Shown here: positions 5,213 to 12,091 of the stretch, piece by piece
How positions within the stretch are numbered: the first letter of the stretch is position 1
How the letters are laid out: each line of letters opens with the position of its first letter
Origin: Candidatus Babeliales bacterium
GTDB lineage: Bacteria; Babelota; Babeliae; Babelales; CAIQNR01
Assembly: GCA_021735725.1 (NCBI GenBank)
Contig: JAIPGS010000013.1
Location: 1 to 14,277 of the forward strand
Reading direction: 5' to 3'
Length of the DNA: 14,277 nucleotides
Notes under the pieces: generated by a model
What the model saw: the letters and a program-made list of their open reading frames with translations, nothing else
What the model was told of the DNA's origin: nothing
Databases searched by the model: none
Program-made: the position numbers and the translations under genes

Positions 5213-7849
5213 ATGTCATTTATTTCTGGAACAGTTGTTAAAAAAATTTTATTAAATGGACTAACTATTTTAGTTAATCCTGTAACAAATATTCCAAAAG
5301 TTTCTATGGAGCTTTGGTATCATGTTGGGTCTCGAGATGAAAAGTCTGGAGAAAAAGGTTTGGCTCATTTGATTGAGCATATGATTTTTAAAGGGACAGC
5401 AAAGCTTTCAGAATCAGACATTAATATGATTACTCACAAACTTTCAGGATCAACAAACGCTTTTACAATGCATGATGCAACAGGATATACCTTTCAGTTT
5501 CCTTCACAACATTGGAAAGAGGGGTTAAATCTTCTTTCAGATTGTATGCGTAATGCTCATTTTAATGAGCAAATGTTAAATTCAGAATTAAAAGCTGTAA
5601 TTCAAGAACTTAAAATGTATCGAGACAGTTATATTCACACGGTTATTGATGAGCTTTTTGAAGCAATGTATCATGATCATCCTTATCATTATCCTATTAT
5701 AGGATTCAAACAAGATTTGTGGAATTTAAAACGGGATACTTTATTTAATTTTTATAAAAAACATTACATTCCAAACAATGCAGTATTAACTGTTGTTGGA
5801 GATGTAACTCCAGAAGAAGTATTTGAATATGCAGAAAAAATGTTTGGCGGCATTGCATCTGATCTTGAATATAAAAAAGAGGAATTTTATCACAGTCATG
5901 ATCTTATTTCTAAACAAATTACTATTCATCGGGACGTTCAACAACCTGTTGTTGTTTTAGCTGCGGACTTGCCAGGAGCTAAATCAAAAAATCATTTTAC
6001 GTATGATGTTCTTTCCTGGATTTTAGGAGCAGGAAGAGATTCTCGGTTAACTAAAAAATTAGTTGATGATCTTCAGCTTGTAACATCTTTTGAAACATTT
6101 TTTTATGATTTGCAAGATGCAACGCCTTTTTTTATTTATTTTGAACCAAAAGATATTCATGATATTCCAAAAATTAAAGAAATTATTAATGAAGAAATAA
6201 AGGCCATTATTGATAAAGGATTAACTCAAAAAGAGTTGACTCGTGCAATTAAAAAAATGAAAACATCTCGTTATTCAATGCTTGAGAGTCAAGGTAAGCG
6301 TGTGCATGAAATTTCACAAGCGTACTTGCACACAGGAGATGAGAACTTCGTTTTTAATTATTTTGAAAATGCACCTTCTGATGTTGAACAAAACATAAAA
6401 GAACTTTTGGCAGGATATTTTTTACCTTCTATGATGCATTTAGGACAAGTATTGCCATTAACTGAACAAGACAAAGGGCAATGGGTTTTATTACAAGAGA
6501 GATCTGATACAGAAGACGCAAAAATTTTAGACGGAAGAGTTCGGCACACTGATATAGAGCCAGCGCGGCATGCTCATTCTGTTTCTGCGCAACCACCAAA
6601 AGAATTTCATTTTAGTAGGCCACAAAAAACAACATTAAAAAATGGAATTAAACTTTTTGTTCACAATAATAAAACGGTTCCAAAAATAGACATTTTAGTT
6701 TCCTTAAAAGCTAAATCATATTATGATCCGGCAGATAAAGAAGGTCTTTATGCAATTGTGTGTGACATGCTTTTGGAAGGAACAAAAAATTATCCAGGAA
6801 CAAAGTTATCAGAAAAATTAGAAGAATATGGGATGTCTTTTTCTGCGCAACCAGGAATATTAACATTAAGTCTTCTTTCTGAAGACCTTGAAAAAGGATT
6901 AGAGTTGTTGCATGAAATTTTAACTGAAGTTGTAATTAACGAAGAAGCTCTTCTAAAAATAAAAGAACAAGCATGTACCGATTTAAAATTTTATTGGGAT
7001 AGCCCAAAAGATTTTTCAGATCAGCTTGTTCGTAATGCCATTTATAAAAATCATCCCTATAGTATGCATCCGTATGGAACAATTCAGAGTGTTAAATGTA
7101 TTACTAAAAAAGATGTAGAGACGTTTTACAAAACACATTTTGTACCTCAAGGAACACGTATTAGTGTTGTGGGAGATTTACAAAATTATTCTATTTCAGA
7201 GCTTCTTGAAAAATATATTGGTGTATGGCAAGGGGTTGAAGTAAAAGATGTTTCTTTCCCTGATCTTACCCCAGAAGTGAGCAAGCATGTAGCGTATCCT
7301 ATTAATAGAGATCAGGTTGTTGTTGTTTTTGCAAAAGATTCAATCAATAGACTTGACTCTGATTATGATAAATTAATGTTATTCGAACAAATATTTAGTG
7401 GCGGATCAATGAGTTCGCGGTTGTTCCAATTACGAGAACGGTCAGGTCTTTTTTATACAATCACTGGCTCTCTTACTCATTATGCAGATGAGCAGCCAGG
7501 AATTTTTATGGTGAAAACAATTGTTTCCTTAAATAGACTTGAAGAAGCTAAGAAGGTAATTTTGGAAACAATGCAAACAGTTGTAGATACGCTTACAGAG
7601 CAAGAACTTGAAGAAGCAAAACATCTGGTTATAAATTCACAAGTAAATAATTTTGCAGCAAATAAAAGAATCGGATATTGCTTTTTAGCAATTGATCAAT
7701 TTAATTTTCCTGAAGATTATTTTGATACCCGTGCTCAACATATTCATGCAATTACACTTGATGAAGTTAAAAATGCGGCACGTAAAATTATTGATTGTAA
7801 AAAATTGGTAACTTTTGAAATAGGACGAGTGCAAGAACAGCTTGGTTAA
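5213..7849 (+). CDS. M16 family zinc metalloprotease, fused two-domain form
   Basis: This 878-residue protein belongs to the M16 family (pitrilysin, insulinase and mitochondrial processing peptidase relatives), which digest peptides inside a closing chamber. The inverted zinc motif HLIEH is at residues 52-56, and the third ligand is probably Glu132 in VIQELK, 76 residues after the second histidine as in the family. The first M16 half spans about 1-430. A second, catalytically inactive half starts near residue 470; the position equivalent to the zinc motif reads LYAIVCDMLLEGT. No signal peptide is seen, so it is probably cytoplasmic. The ATG at 5213 has AAGGG five bases upstream and is preferred over an in-frame TTG at 5192. 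mutY follows after 14 bp, probably in one transcript. Confidence 0.92.
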   Translation: MSFISGTVVKKILLNGLTILVNPVTNIPKVSMELWYHVGSRDEKSGEKGLAHLIEHMIFKGTAKLSESDINMITHKLSGSTNAFTMHDATGYTFQFPSQHWKEGLNLLSDCMRNAHFNEQMLNSELKAVIQELKMYRDSYIHTVIDELFEAMYHDHPYHYPIIGFKQDLWNLKRDTLFNFYKKHYIPNNAVLTVVGDVTPEEVFEYAEKMFGGIASDLEYKKEEFYHSHDLISKQITIHRDVQQPVVVLAADLPGAKSKNHFTYDVLSWILGAGRDSRLTKKLVDDLQLVTSFETFFYDLQDATPFFIYFEPKDIHDIPKIKEIINEEIKAIIDKGLTQKELTRAIKKMKTSRYSMLESQGKRVHEISQAYLHTGDENFVFNYFENAPSDVEQNIKELLAGYFLPSMMHLGQVLPLTEQDKGQWVLLQERSDTEDAKILDGRVRHTDIEPARHAHSVSAQPPKEFHFSRPQKTTLKNGIKLFVHNNKTVPKIDILVSLKAKSYYDPADKEGLYAIVCDMLLEGTKNYPGTKLSEKLEEYGMSFSAQPGILTLSLLSEDLEKGLELLHEILTEVVINEEALLKIKEQACTDLKFYWDSPKDFSDQLVRNAIYKNHPYSMHPYGTIQSVKCITKKDVETFYKTHFVPQGTRISVVGDLQNYSISELLEKYIGVWQGVEVKDVSFPDLTPEVSKHVAYPINRDQVVVVFAKDSINRLDSDYDKLMLFEQIFSGGSMSSRLFQLRERSGLFYTITGSLTHYADEQPGIFMVKTIVSLNRLEEAKKVILETMQTVVDTLTEQELEEAKHLVINSQVNNFAANKRIGYCFLAIDQFNFPEDYFDTRAQHIHAITLDEVKNAARKIIDCKKLVTFEIGRVQEQLG

Positions 7850-7863
7850 TATAAAGGAATGGC

Positions 7864-8754
7864 GTGCAACAGGAAATAATCAAAAACCCAGTAATGCTTT
7901 TTGAAGAGCAATTTTTATATGAACTAAAAAAACAAGCTTTTTCGCCTGATCTTTTTATTGCCTTTAAAGAAGCTGTATGGAATTTTTATAACCAAGAAAA
8001 ACGGCCTTTTCCGTGGCGTGAAACAGATAATCCGTATCATATTGTTGTATCTGAAATAATGTTACAGCAAACACAAACAGGAAGAGTTACTGAAAAATAT
8101 CTTGCTTTTATTGCAACATTTCCAACATTTAAAGCACTAGCAGAAGCTTCTTTTAAAGATGTGTTAAAAGTATGGGTTGGGCTGGGTTATAATAGGCGGG
8201 CACAAGCGTTGCACATAATTGCTCAAAAAATAATATCTGAATATAAAGGACAGTTGCCTTGTGATCCTTCTGTTCTGCAAACATTTAAAGGAATAGGCCC
8301 TGCAACCGCTTCTTCTATTGTAGCTTTTGCTTTTAATATGCCAACAATTTTTATAGAAACAAATGTGCGTACTGTGTATTTGCATACTTTTTTTAAAGAG
8401 CAAGAAATAGTTCATGACAAAGAATTGATGCCTTTAATTGCATTAACTGTTGATCAAAAAAATGCTCGAGAATGGTATTATGCATTAATGGATTATGGTG
8501 TATATTTAAAAAAGACGTATAAAAATCCCAGTCAAAAAAGTAAGCATCATGCCACACAATCAACATTTAATGGATCTGATAGACAGATTCGTGGAGCTGT
8601 ATTGCGGCAGCTTATAAAAAAGAAATCGATTACTGTTAAAGATATCCAAAAAGAAGTTTCTTGGGCAACAGCAGAAAAAATTACAAGCATTTTTTTAGAT
8701 TTAGAAAAAGAACAATTAATTGTTTTATCTCAATCTGGGTGGAAATTATCTTAA
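7864..8754 (+). CDS. mutY: MutY-like HhH-GPD DNA glycosylase lacking the iron-sulfur cluster
   Basis: This 296-residue protein resembles adenine-DNA glycosylase MutY, which removes adenine mispaired with 8-oxoguanine. It has the MutY-type motif SEIMLQQTQ at 63-71 with the catalytic Glu64, and the helix-hairpin-helix LQTFKGIGPATASSI at 138-152. The position of the conserved catalytic aspartate (Asp138 in E. coli) is Glu165 in FIETNVR. The four cysteines that hold the 4Fe-4S cluster after this domain are absent: the region reads KNPSQKSKHH. From about 238 on, the chain looks like a small winged helix instead of the NUDIX-like 8-oxoguanine domain. I recall similar Fe-S-free forms annotated as A/G-specific glycosylases in candidate-phylum bacteria. 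The start is GTG, with AAAGGA five bases upstream. Adenine specificity is likely but unproven. Confidence 0.85.
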   Translation: MQQEIIKNPVMLFEEQFLYELKKQAFSPDLFIAFKEAVWNFYNQEKRPFPWRETDNPYHIVVSEIMLQQTQTGRVTEKYLAFIATFPTFKALAEASFKDVLKVWVGLGYNRRAQALHIIAQKIISEYKGQLPCDPSVLQTFKGIGPATASSIVAFAFNMPTIFIETNVRTVYLHTFFKEQEIVHDKELMPLIALTVDQKNAREWYYALMDYGVYLKKTYKNPSQKSKHHATQSTFNGSDRQIRGAVLRQLIKKKSITVKDIQKEVSWATAEKITSIFLDLEKEQLIVLSQSGWKLS

Positions 8755-9230
8755 GAAGTAAGAGCGGGAGTTTCTTCTTCTCTTTCATATGCTTGTCGCA
8801 AACATTCAGCTACAAAAGAATAGAGCTTATAAAACCGTATATCTTCGTTTCTGCACAGTGAGCATCGCATATCTTTATTTTCTTTAATCTTTTCGTGACA
8901 ATTTTGGCAGAAAATATGATTACATGAAAAAAGAATTCTAACTTCTCCTTCTTTACATATCAATTCTTCTCTGCATACTGGACAGGTTATTTTCATTGTT
9001 TTAATTTTAAAGAAATTAAGAATAACTTTAGAAGAAGATTTTTTAAGATTTTGAAGTACTTCGTGATTTAATGGGTCAATAAAAGTGTGATAGGCTTCAT
9101 GGCGATGAGCAATGCCATCTTGTAAAGCTGCTGCTGCGCAAATACTGGCAATTCCACTCTTTTGTTTATCCATGGCATGTATGTGTGTTCCTGCAAAAAG
9201 TAAAATAAGATTTAATAATAATTTCTTCAT
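8751..9230 (-). CDS. Exported RING-finger protein, possible ubiquitin ligase effector
   Basis: This 159-residue protein begins with a signal peptide (MKKLLLNLILLFAGTHIHA) and carries a complete C3HC4 RING-HC finger: Cys83 and Cys86 (CPVC), Cys103, His105, Cys108, Cys111, then Cys123 and Cys126 (CSLC). Spacings match the consensus. The residue after the last cysteine is arginine, the position of the linchpin arginine that activates ubiquitin-loaded E2 enzymes in eukaryotic RING ligases. RING ligases have no bacterial ubiquitin system to act on here, so a host target is inferred. The start at 9230 is preferred because AAGGAGAGG lies 10-13 bases upstream; a further ATG at 9263 would place that site inside the coding region. 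The gene converges with mutY, and the two stop codons share the bases TTAA at 8751-8754. Confidence 0.78.
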   Translation of the reverse strand: MKKLLLNLILLFAGTHIHAMDKQKSGIASICAAAALQDGIAHRHEAYHTFIDPLNHEVLQNLKKSSSKVILNFFKIKTMKITCPVCREELICKEGEVRILFSCNHIFCQNCHEKIKENKDMRCSLCRNEDIRFYKLYSFVAECLRQAYEREEETPALTS

Positions 9231-9282
9231 AATAACGTAACCTCTCCTTAAAAAATATAACATCCATTTCCCTCTTTTTTTA

Positions 9283-9311
9283 AGAATACTAAAAATTAAC
9301 TATTTTGTAAA
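9283..9311 (-). promoter_or_regulatory. Predicted promoter of the RING-finger gene
   Basis: On the minus strand TTTACA (9311-9306) is followed after 17 bases by TATTCT (9288-9283), about 50 bases before the ATG at 9230. A weak five-pair stem (9312-9316 / 9327-9331) lies just upstream. Confidence 0.4.
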
Positions 9312-9362
9312 AAGCCCCTCTTTATAGGCTTAAAAAAGAGAAGACTTTTGCAAAATAAGCTT

Positions 9363-9371
9363 TGTTATGAT
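9363..9371 (+). promoter_or_regulatory. Predicted extended -10 promoter of the 9438 gene
   Basis: TGTTATGAT fits the extended -10 pattern TGnTATAAT with one mismatch. No convincing -35 box lies 16-18 bases upstream, as is usual for extended -10 promoters. It is about 66 bases before the ATG at 9438. Confidence 0.35.
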
Positions 9372-9437
9372 ACGCTTATCAAGCATTATTGAATAATTTT
9401 AGAAAAATGAAATGAGCTTAAATAAAGGGATTTTAAT

Positions 9438-10301
9438 ATGAAAATAATATATTTGGTAAAAAAGAAAAATAAGAGGATTTTTTCTCTGTTAGTTTTTTTG
9501 GGAATAAATTTCTTTTGTTGTGATGTTTTTGGGCAGCAAGCATTGTCTACAAGTCAAACGTCGACATTCTTAGCGGAAAATAAGCAAGCTGATAATTATG
9601 TAGACATGCTTGCAACAAGCAAACATTTAACGCTTTCGAATCAGATGGATGAAACTTATCAGAGCGGGGTTGACTGTCTTAAGGAAAAATACAATCATAT
9701 AAAAAATTTACAAAAATCAACACAATCAAATCCTTATATTGTCTCTCTTTATATTGGCTCTCTTTATTATGGAGGGGCGGGGGCAGGAGTAGTTTTTGTA
9801 GGAGCTCGCTTTGGATTTGGATATATGCAAGAAGATCTTTTAAAGCCTGTAATTGGAGCTGGAATTGCAGGAACAGGGATTGCTTATTGGTTTTTAAGAA
9901 AGCAGCAAAATATGAATAAAAATATGATAGATTTTTTGTCGGCTGATGTTAGGGCTCAACAAGCGCAGCTACATTTGACGCGAGAAAATGGATATGGCAT
10001 TGCTATAAATCATGCTGCAATACATAACGCCGCAACAACTATTATGGCAGATAACAGGCTGGTTGCAGCTGAAACAGTAAAAGCAGTGAACGCTCAACGG
10101 GAGTTTGCAGAGCTTCAAATGTCTCAACAAGAACTAAGAAGCCCAAGAAAAATCGAAACTATTCAACATTCATTTTTTGGTGGTCAGTTGCGGCCACGAG
10201 AAGGTTTTTGGAATTATATGCCTTCTTTGGAAACAACAACAAAAGCTGCAGGATTTGGCATTGTCGCTTCGCTTTTGGCATTGAATCTTTCAAGAAAATA
10301 A
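9438..10301 (+). CDS. Exported or membrane protein of unknown function
   Basis: I do not recognise this 287-residue protein. It begins with a basic stretch (KKKNKR) and a hydrophobic segment to about residue 32, ending DVFG before QQA, which looks like a signal peptide. Two glycine-rich hydrophobic stretches follow at about 101-129 and 137-153, then an Ala/Gln-rich, probably helical region at about 160-235, and a last hydrophobic stretch at about 268-284. The glycine-rich pair could be a membrane hairpin. The ATG has AAAGGGA seven bases upstream, a good ribosome site. The gene stands alone, with a probable promoter before it and a strong terminator 16 bp after its stop, so it is an expressed single-gene unit. 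Secretion together with the neighbouring RING protein hints at an envelope or host-facing role, but this is only context. Confidence 0.75.
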   Translation: MKIIYLVKKKNKRIFSLLVFLGINFFCCDVFGQQALSTSQTSTFLAENKQADNYVDMLATSKHLTLSNQMDETYQSGVDCLKEKYNHIKNLQKSTQSNPYIVSLYIGSLYYGGAGAGVVFVGARFGFGYMQEDLLKPVIGAGIAGTGIAYWFLRKQQNMNKNMIDFLSADVRAQQAQLHLTRENGYGIAINHAAIHNAATTIMADNRLVAAETVKAVNAQREFAELQMSQQELRSPRKIETIQHSFFGGQLRPREGFWNYMPSLETTTKAAGFGIVASLLALNLSRK

Positions 10302-10316
10302 AACATACATAAAATA

Positions 10317-10346
10317 AAAAAAGACCGAAACTAATCGGTCTTTTTT
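10317..10346. terminator. Bidirectional rho-independent terminator
   Basis: A perfect 12-bp stem (10317-10328 / 10335-10346) with the core AAGACCGA and a 6-base loop is flanked by A-rich bases on the left and T-rich bases on the right. It can stop the rightward transcript of the 9438 gene and the leftward transcript of gatB, which converge here. Confidence 0.88.
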
Positions 10347-10378
10347 ATTTAATTGTTTTACTTTTTAACTTAAAGTTT

Positions 10379-11836
10379 TTAACTTAAAAGTTTTTTAAGT
10401 AAATCGTTAATAACTTGTGGGTTGCCTTTTCCTTTTGTTTTTTGCATAGCTTGGCCAACAAAGAATCCAAAAAGTTTATCTTTTCCAGATCGAAATTCTG
10501 CAACTTTATCAGGATGAGCATTAACAATTTCTTGTGCTATTTTTTCTAATTCAGCTGTATCGCCAATTTGTTCAAGTCCTTTTTCTTTAACAATATCAGC
10601 AGGATTTTGGCCTGTCTGAGCGACAATTTCAAAAACTTCTTGTGCTGCACGGTTACTGATTTTTCCAGAATCAACCATATCAACCAGTTGTGCTAGTTTT
10701 TCTGGAAGAACTGCGCATGTTGCAGGGCATGATTTACTTGCCTTAATGCAGTTCACAACTTCACGAAGTACCCAATTGATAAGAGACTTGCTTTGTGTGT
10801 GTTCTCGCGCTTGTGCATAATAATCAGCAAGAGGAATGTCTTCAATTAAAATAGTTGCTTCATCTGGAGTTAGCCCTTCAGAAACTAACCGTTTATGTTT
10901 TGCTTGAGGAAGTTCTGGCATTGTTGCTTGAACTCTTTCAATCCATTCGCGTGAAATTTCTATTGTTGGTAAGTCTGGGTCTTGAAAATAACGATAATCG
11001 GCTGCTTCTTCTTTTGAACGCATTGGCTTGGTTTCGTGATTTTTAGTATCCCATAAACGAGTTTGTTGAATTATTTTTTCGCCATTTTCTAGCAACTCTA
11101 TTTGTCGTTCAACTTCGTATTCTATTGCATCAGAAATAAATTTAAAGGAGTTGATATTTTTAAGTTCACAACGAGTTCCCAGATGAGGATCATTTACTTT
11201 GCGAACAGAAATGTTTGTATCTGCACGGAAAGATCCTTCTTCCATATTCCCCGTTGATGCTCCAATATAAACAACAATATTTCGAACTGTTTTTAAATAT
11301 GCACGAACTTCATCGGCATTGTGCAGATCAGGATGGCTTACAATTTCAAGCAAAGGAGTTCCTGTTCTGTTTAAATCAACAAAACTTTCATCGGTTCCTT
11401 GTGCGTGAATATTTTTTCCCGCATCTTCTTCCATATGAATTCTAATTAAACGAATCTTTTTTTCTGTCCCATCGGCAAGAGGGATCATTATATATCCATC
11501 AGTACAAATTGGCTTATTGTCTTGAGTGGTTTGATAATTTTTAGGAAGATCGGGATAAAAATAATGTTTACGTGCAAATGTGTTCTTTTGAGTAATTGAA
11601 CAGTTTGTTGCAAGTCCTGTTTTTATTGCTTTATTAACTACTTCTTTATTTAAAACGGGAAGCACTCCTGGGTGCCCTGCGCAAATTTGGCAAATATGAA
11701 TATTTGCTTGATCGGTTTGTTCATTTGAACATGCGCAAAAAATTTTACTTTTAGTTTTTAATTGAACGTGAATTTCAATACCAATGTCCATTCTATACTG
11801 AGGGTACCGTTCGAGTACTGATTGTTTTTCTGACAC
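10379..11836 (-). CDS. gatB: Aspartyl/glutamyl-tRNA amidotransferase subunit B
   Basis: GatB is the subunit of the GatCAB complex that activates misacylated Glu-tRNA(Gln) or Asp-tRNA(Asn) for amidation in the cytoplasm. The 485 residues match the normal full length. Landmarks are IGIEIHVQLKTKSKIFC near the N-terminus, KHYFYPDLPKNYQTTQ at 90-105, HMEEDAGK at 134-141 and DLNRTGTPLLEIVSHPD at 154-170. Cys34, Cys36, Cys49 and Cys52 form the zinc site found in many GatB proteins. The tRNA-binding helical and YqeY-like tail domains occupy about 300-485. The start is GTG, with AAAGG six bases upstream; no in-frame ATG is better placed. gatA and gatC are not adjacent. The gene has its own promoter and a leader hairpin. 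Confidence 0.97.
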   Translation of the reverse strand: MSEKQSVLERYPQYRMDIGIEIHVQLKTKSKIFCACSNEQTDQANIHICQICAGHPGVLPVLNKEVVNKAIKTGLATNCSITQKNTFARKHYFYPDLPKNYQTTQDNKPICTDGYIMIPLADGTEKKIRLIRIHMEEDAGKNIHAQGTDESFVDLNRTGTPLLEIVSHPDLHNADEVRAYLKTVRNIVVYIGASTGNMEEGSFRADTNISVRKVNDPHLGTRCELKNINSFKFISDAIEYEVERQIELLENGEKIIQQTRLWDTKNHETKPMRSKEEAADYRYFQDPDLPTIEISREWIERVQATMPELPQAKHKRLVSEGLTPDEATILIEDIPLADYYAQAREHTQSKSLINWVLREVVNCIKASKSCPATCAVLPEKLAQLVDMVDSGKISNRAAQEVFEIVAQTGQNPADIVKEKGLEQIGDTAELEKIAQEIVNAHPDKVAEFRSGKDKLFGFFVGQAMQKTKGKGNPQVINDLLKKLLS

Positions 11837-11855
11837 GCCGCGCCTTTCTTTTCAT

Positions 11856-11876
11856 AATCACGGCAACCCCGTGATT
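11856..11876 (-). promoter_or_regulatory. Leader hairpin upstream of gatB
   Basis: AATCACGG at 11856-11863 pairs perfectly with CCGTGATT at 11869-11876 around a 5-base loop. It is GC-rich for this region and lies in the predicted gatB leader, about 20 bases before the GTG start. No T-run follows on either strand, so it is not a typical terminator. It could be a protein-binding palindrome or a leader RNA structure. Confidence 0.45.
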
Positions 11877-11900
11877 TTAGATCATTTTTATTAAAGTTAA

Positions 11901-11929
11901 AGTATAGCATAAATATACAAAAATCGAAA
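11901..11929 (-). promoter_or_regulatory. Predicted extended -10 promoter of gatB
   Basis: On the minus strand TGCTATACT (11909-11901) is an extended -10 box. The matching -35 position, 17 bases away, is the weak TTTCGA (11929-11924). The resulting leader of about 60 bases would include the hairpin at 11856-11876. Confidence 0.5.
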
Positions 11930-12041
11930 AAAAGTACTTTTAAGCGGAGATTTTTATTAAAACTGAAAAGTAATTAAAAAAGATGAGAATTAAATTTTTT
12001 TTAAAAAGAGTTCTTTCAAGATAAAAAACATTATGTTAAGG

Positions 12042-12071
12042 TTGTCATCGCTGTGTATTTTTTTAAATAAT
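12042..12071 (+). promoter_or_regulatory. Possible promoter of the IMP dehydrogenase homologue
   Basis: TTGTCA at 12042-12047 and AATAAT at 12066-12071 each match the consensus at five of six bases, with an 18-base spacer. Transcription would start only about 14 bases before the ATG at 12092, giving a very short leader. Confidence 0.35.
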
Positions 12072-12091
12072 TTCAATGAAAGAAAAAAAGG

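Noticed and set aside
9312..9331. Terminator-like stem followed by T-run on the minus strand
   Set aside because: Only five pairs with a 10-base loop, and no gene lies upstream on that strand to terminate.
11792..11855. 20-codon upstream frame starting at the ATG at 11855 and overlapping the gatB start
   Set aside because: It lacks a ribosome site of its own and overlaps gatB out of frame; probably chance.
11837..12091. tRNA, riboswitch or other structured RNA in the largest gap outside the origin
   Set aside because: Apart from the short gatB leader hairpin I found no cloverleaf or conserved riboswitch core; the rest is AT-rich promoter-like DNA.
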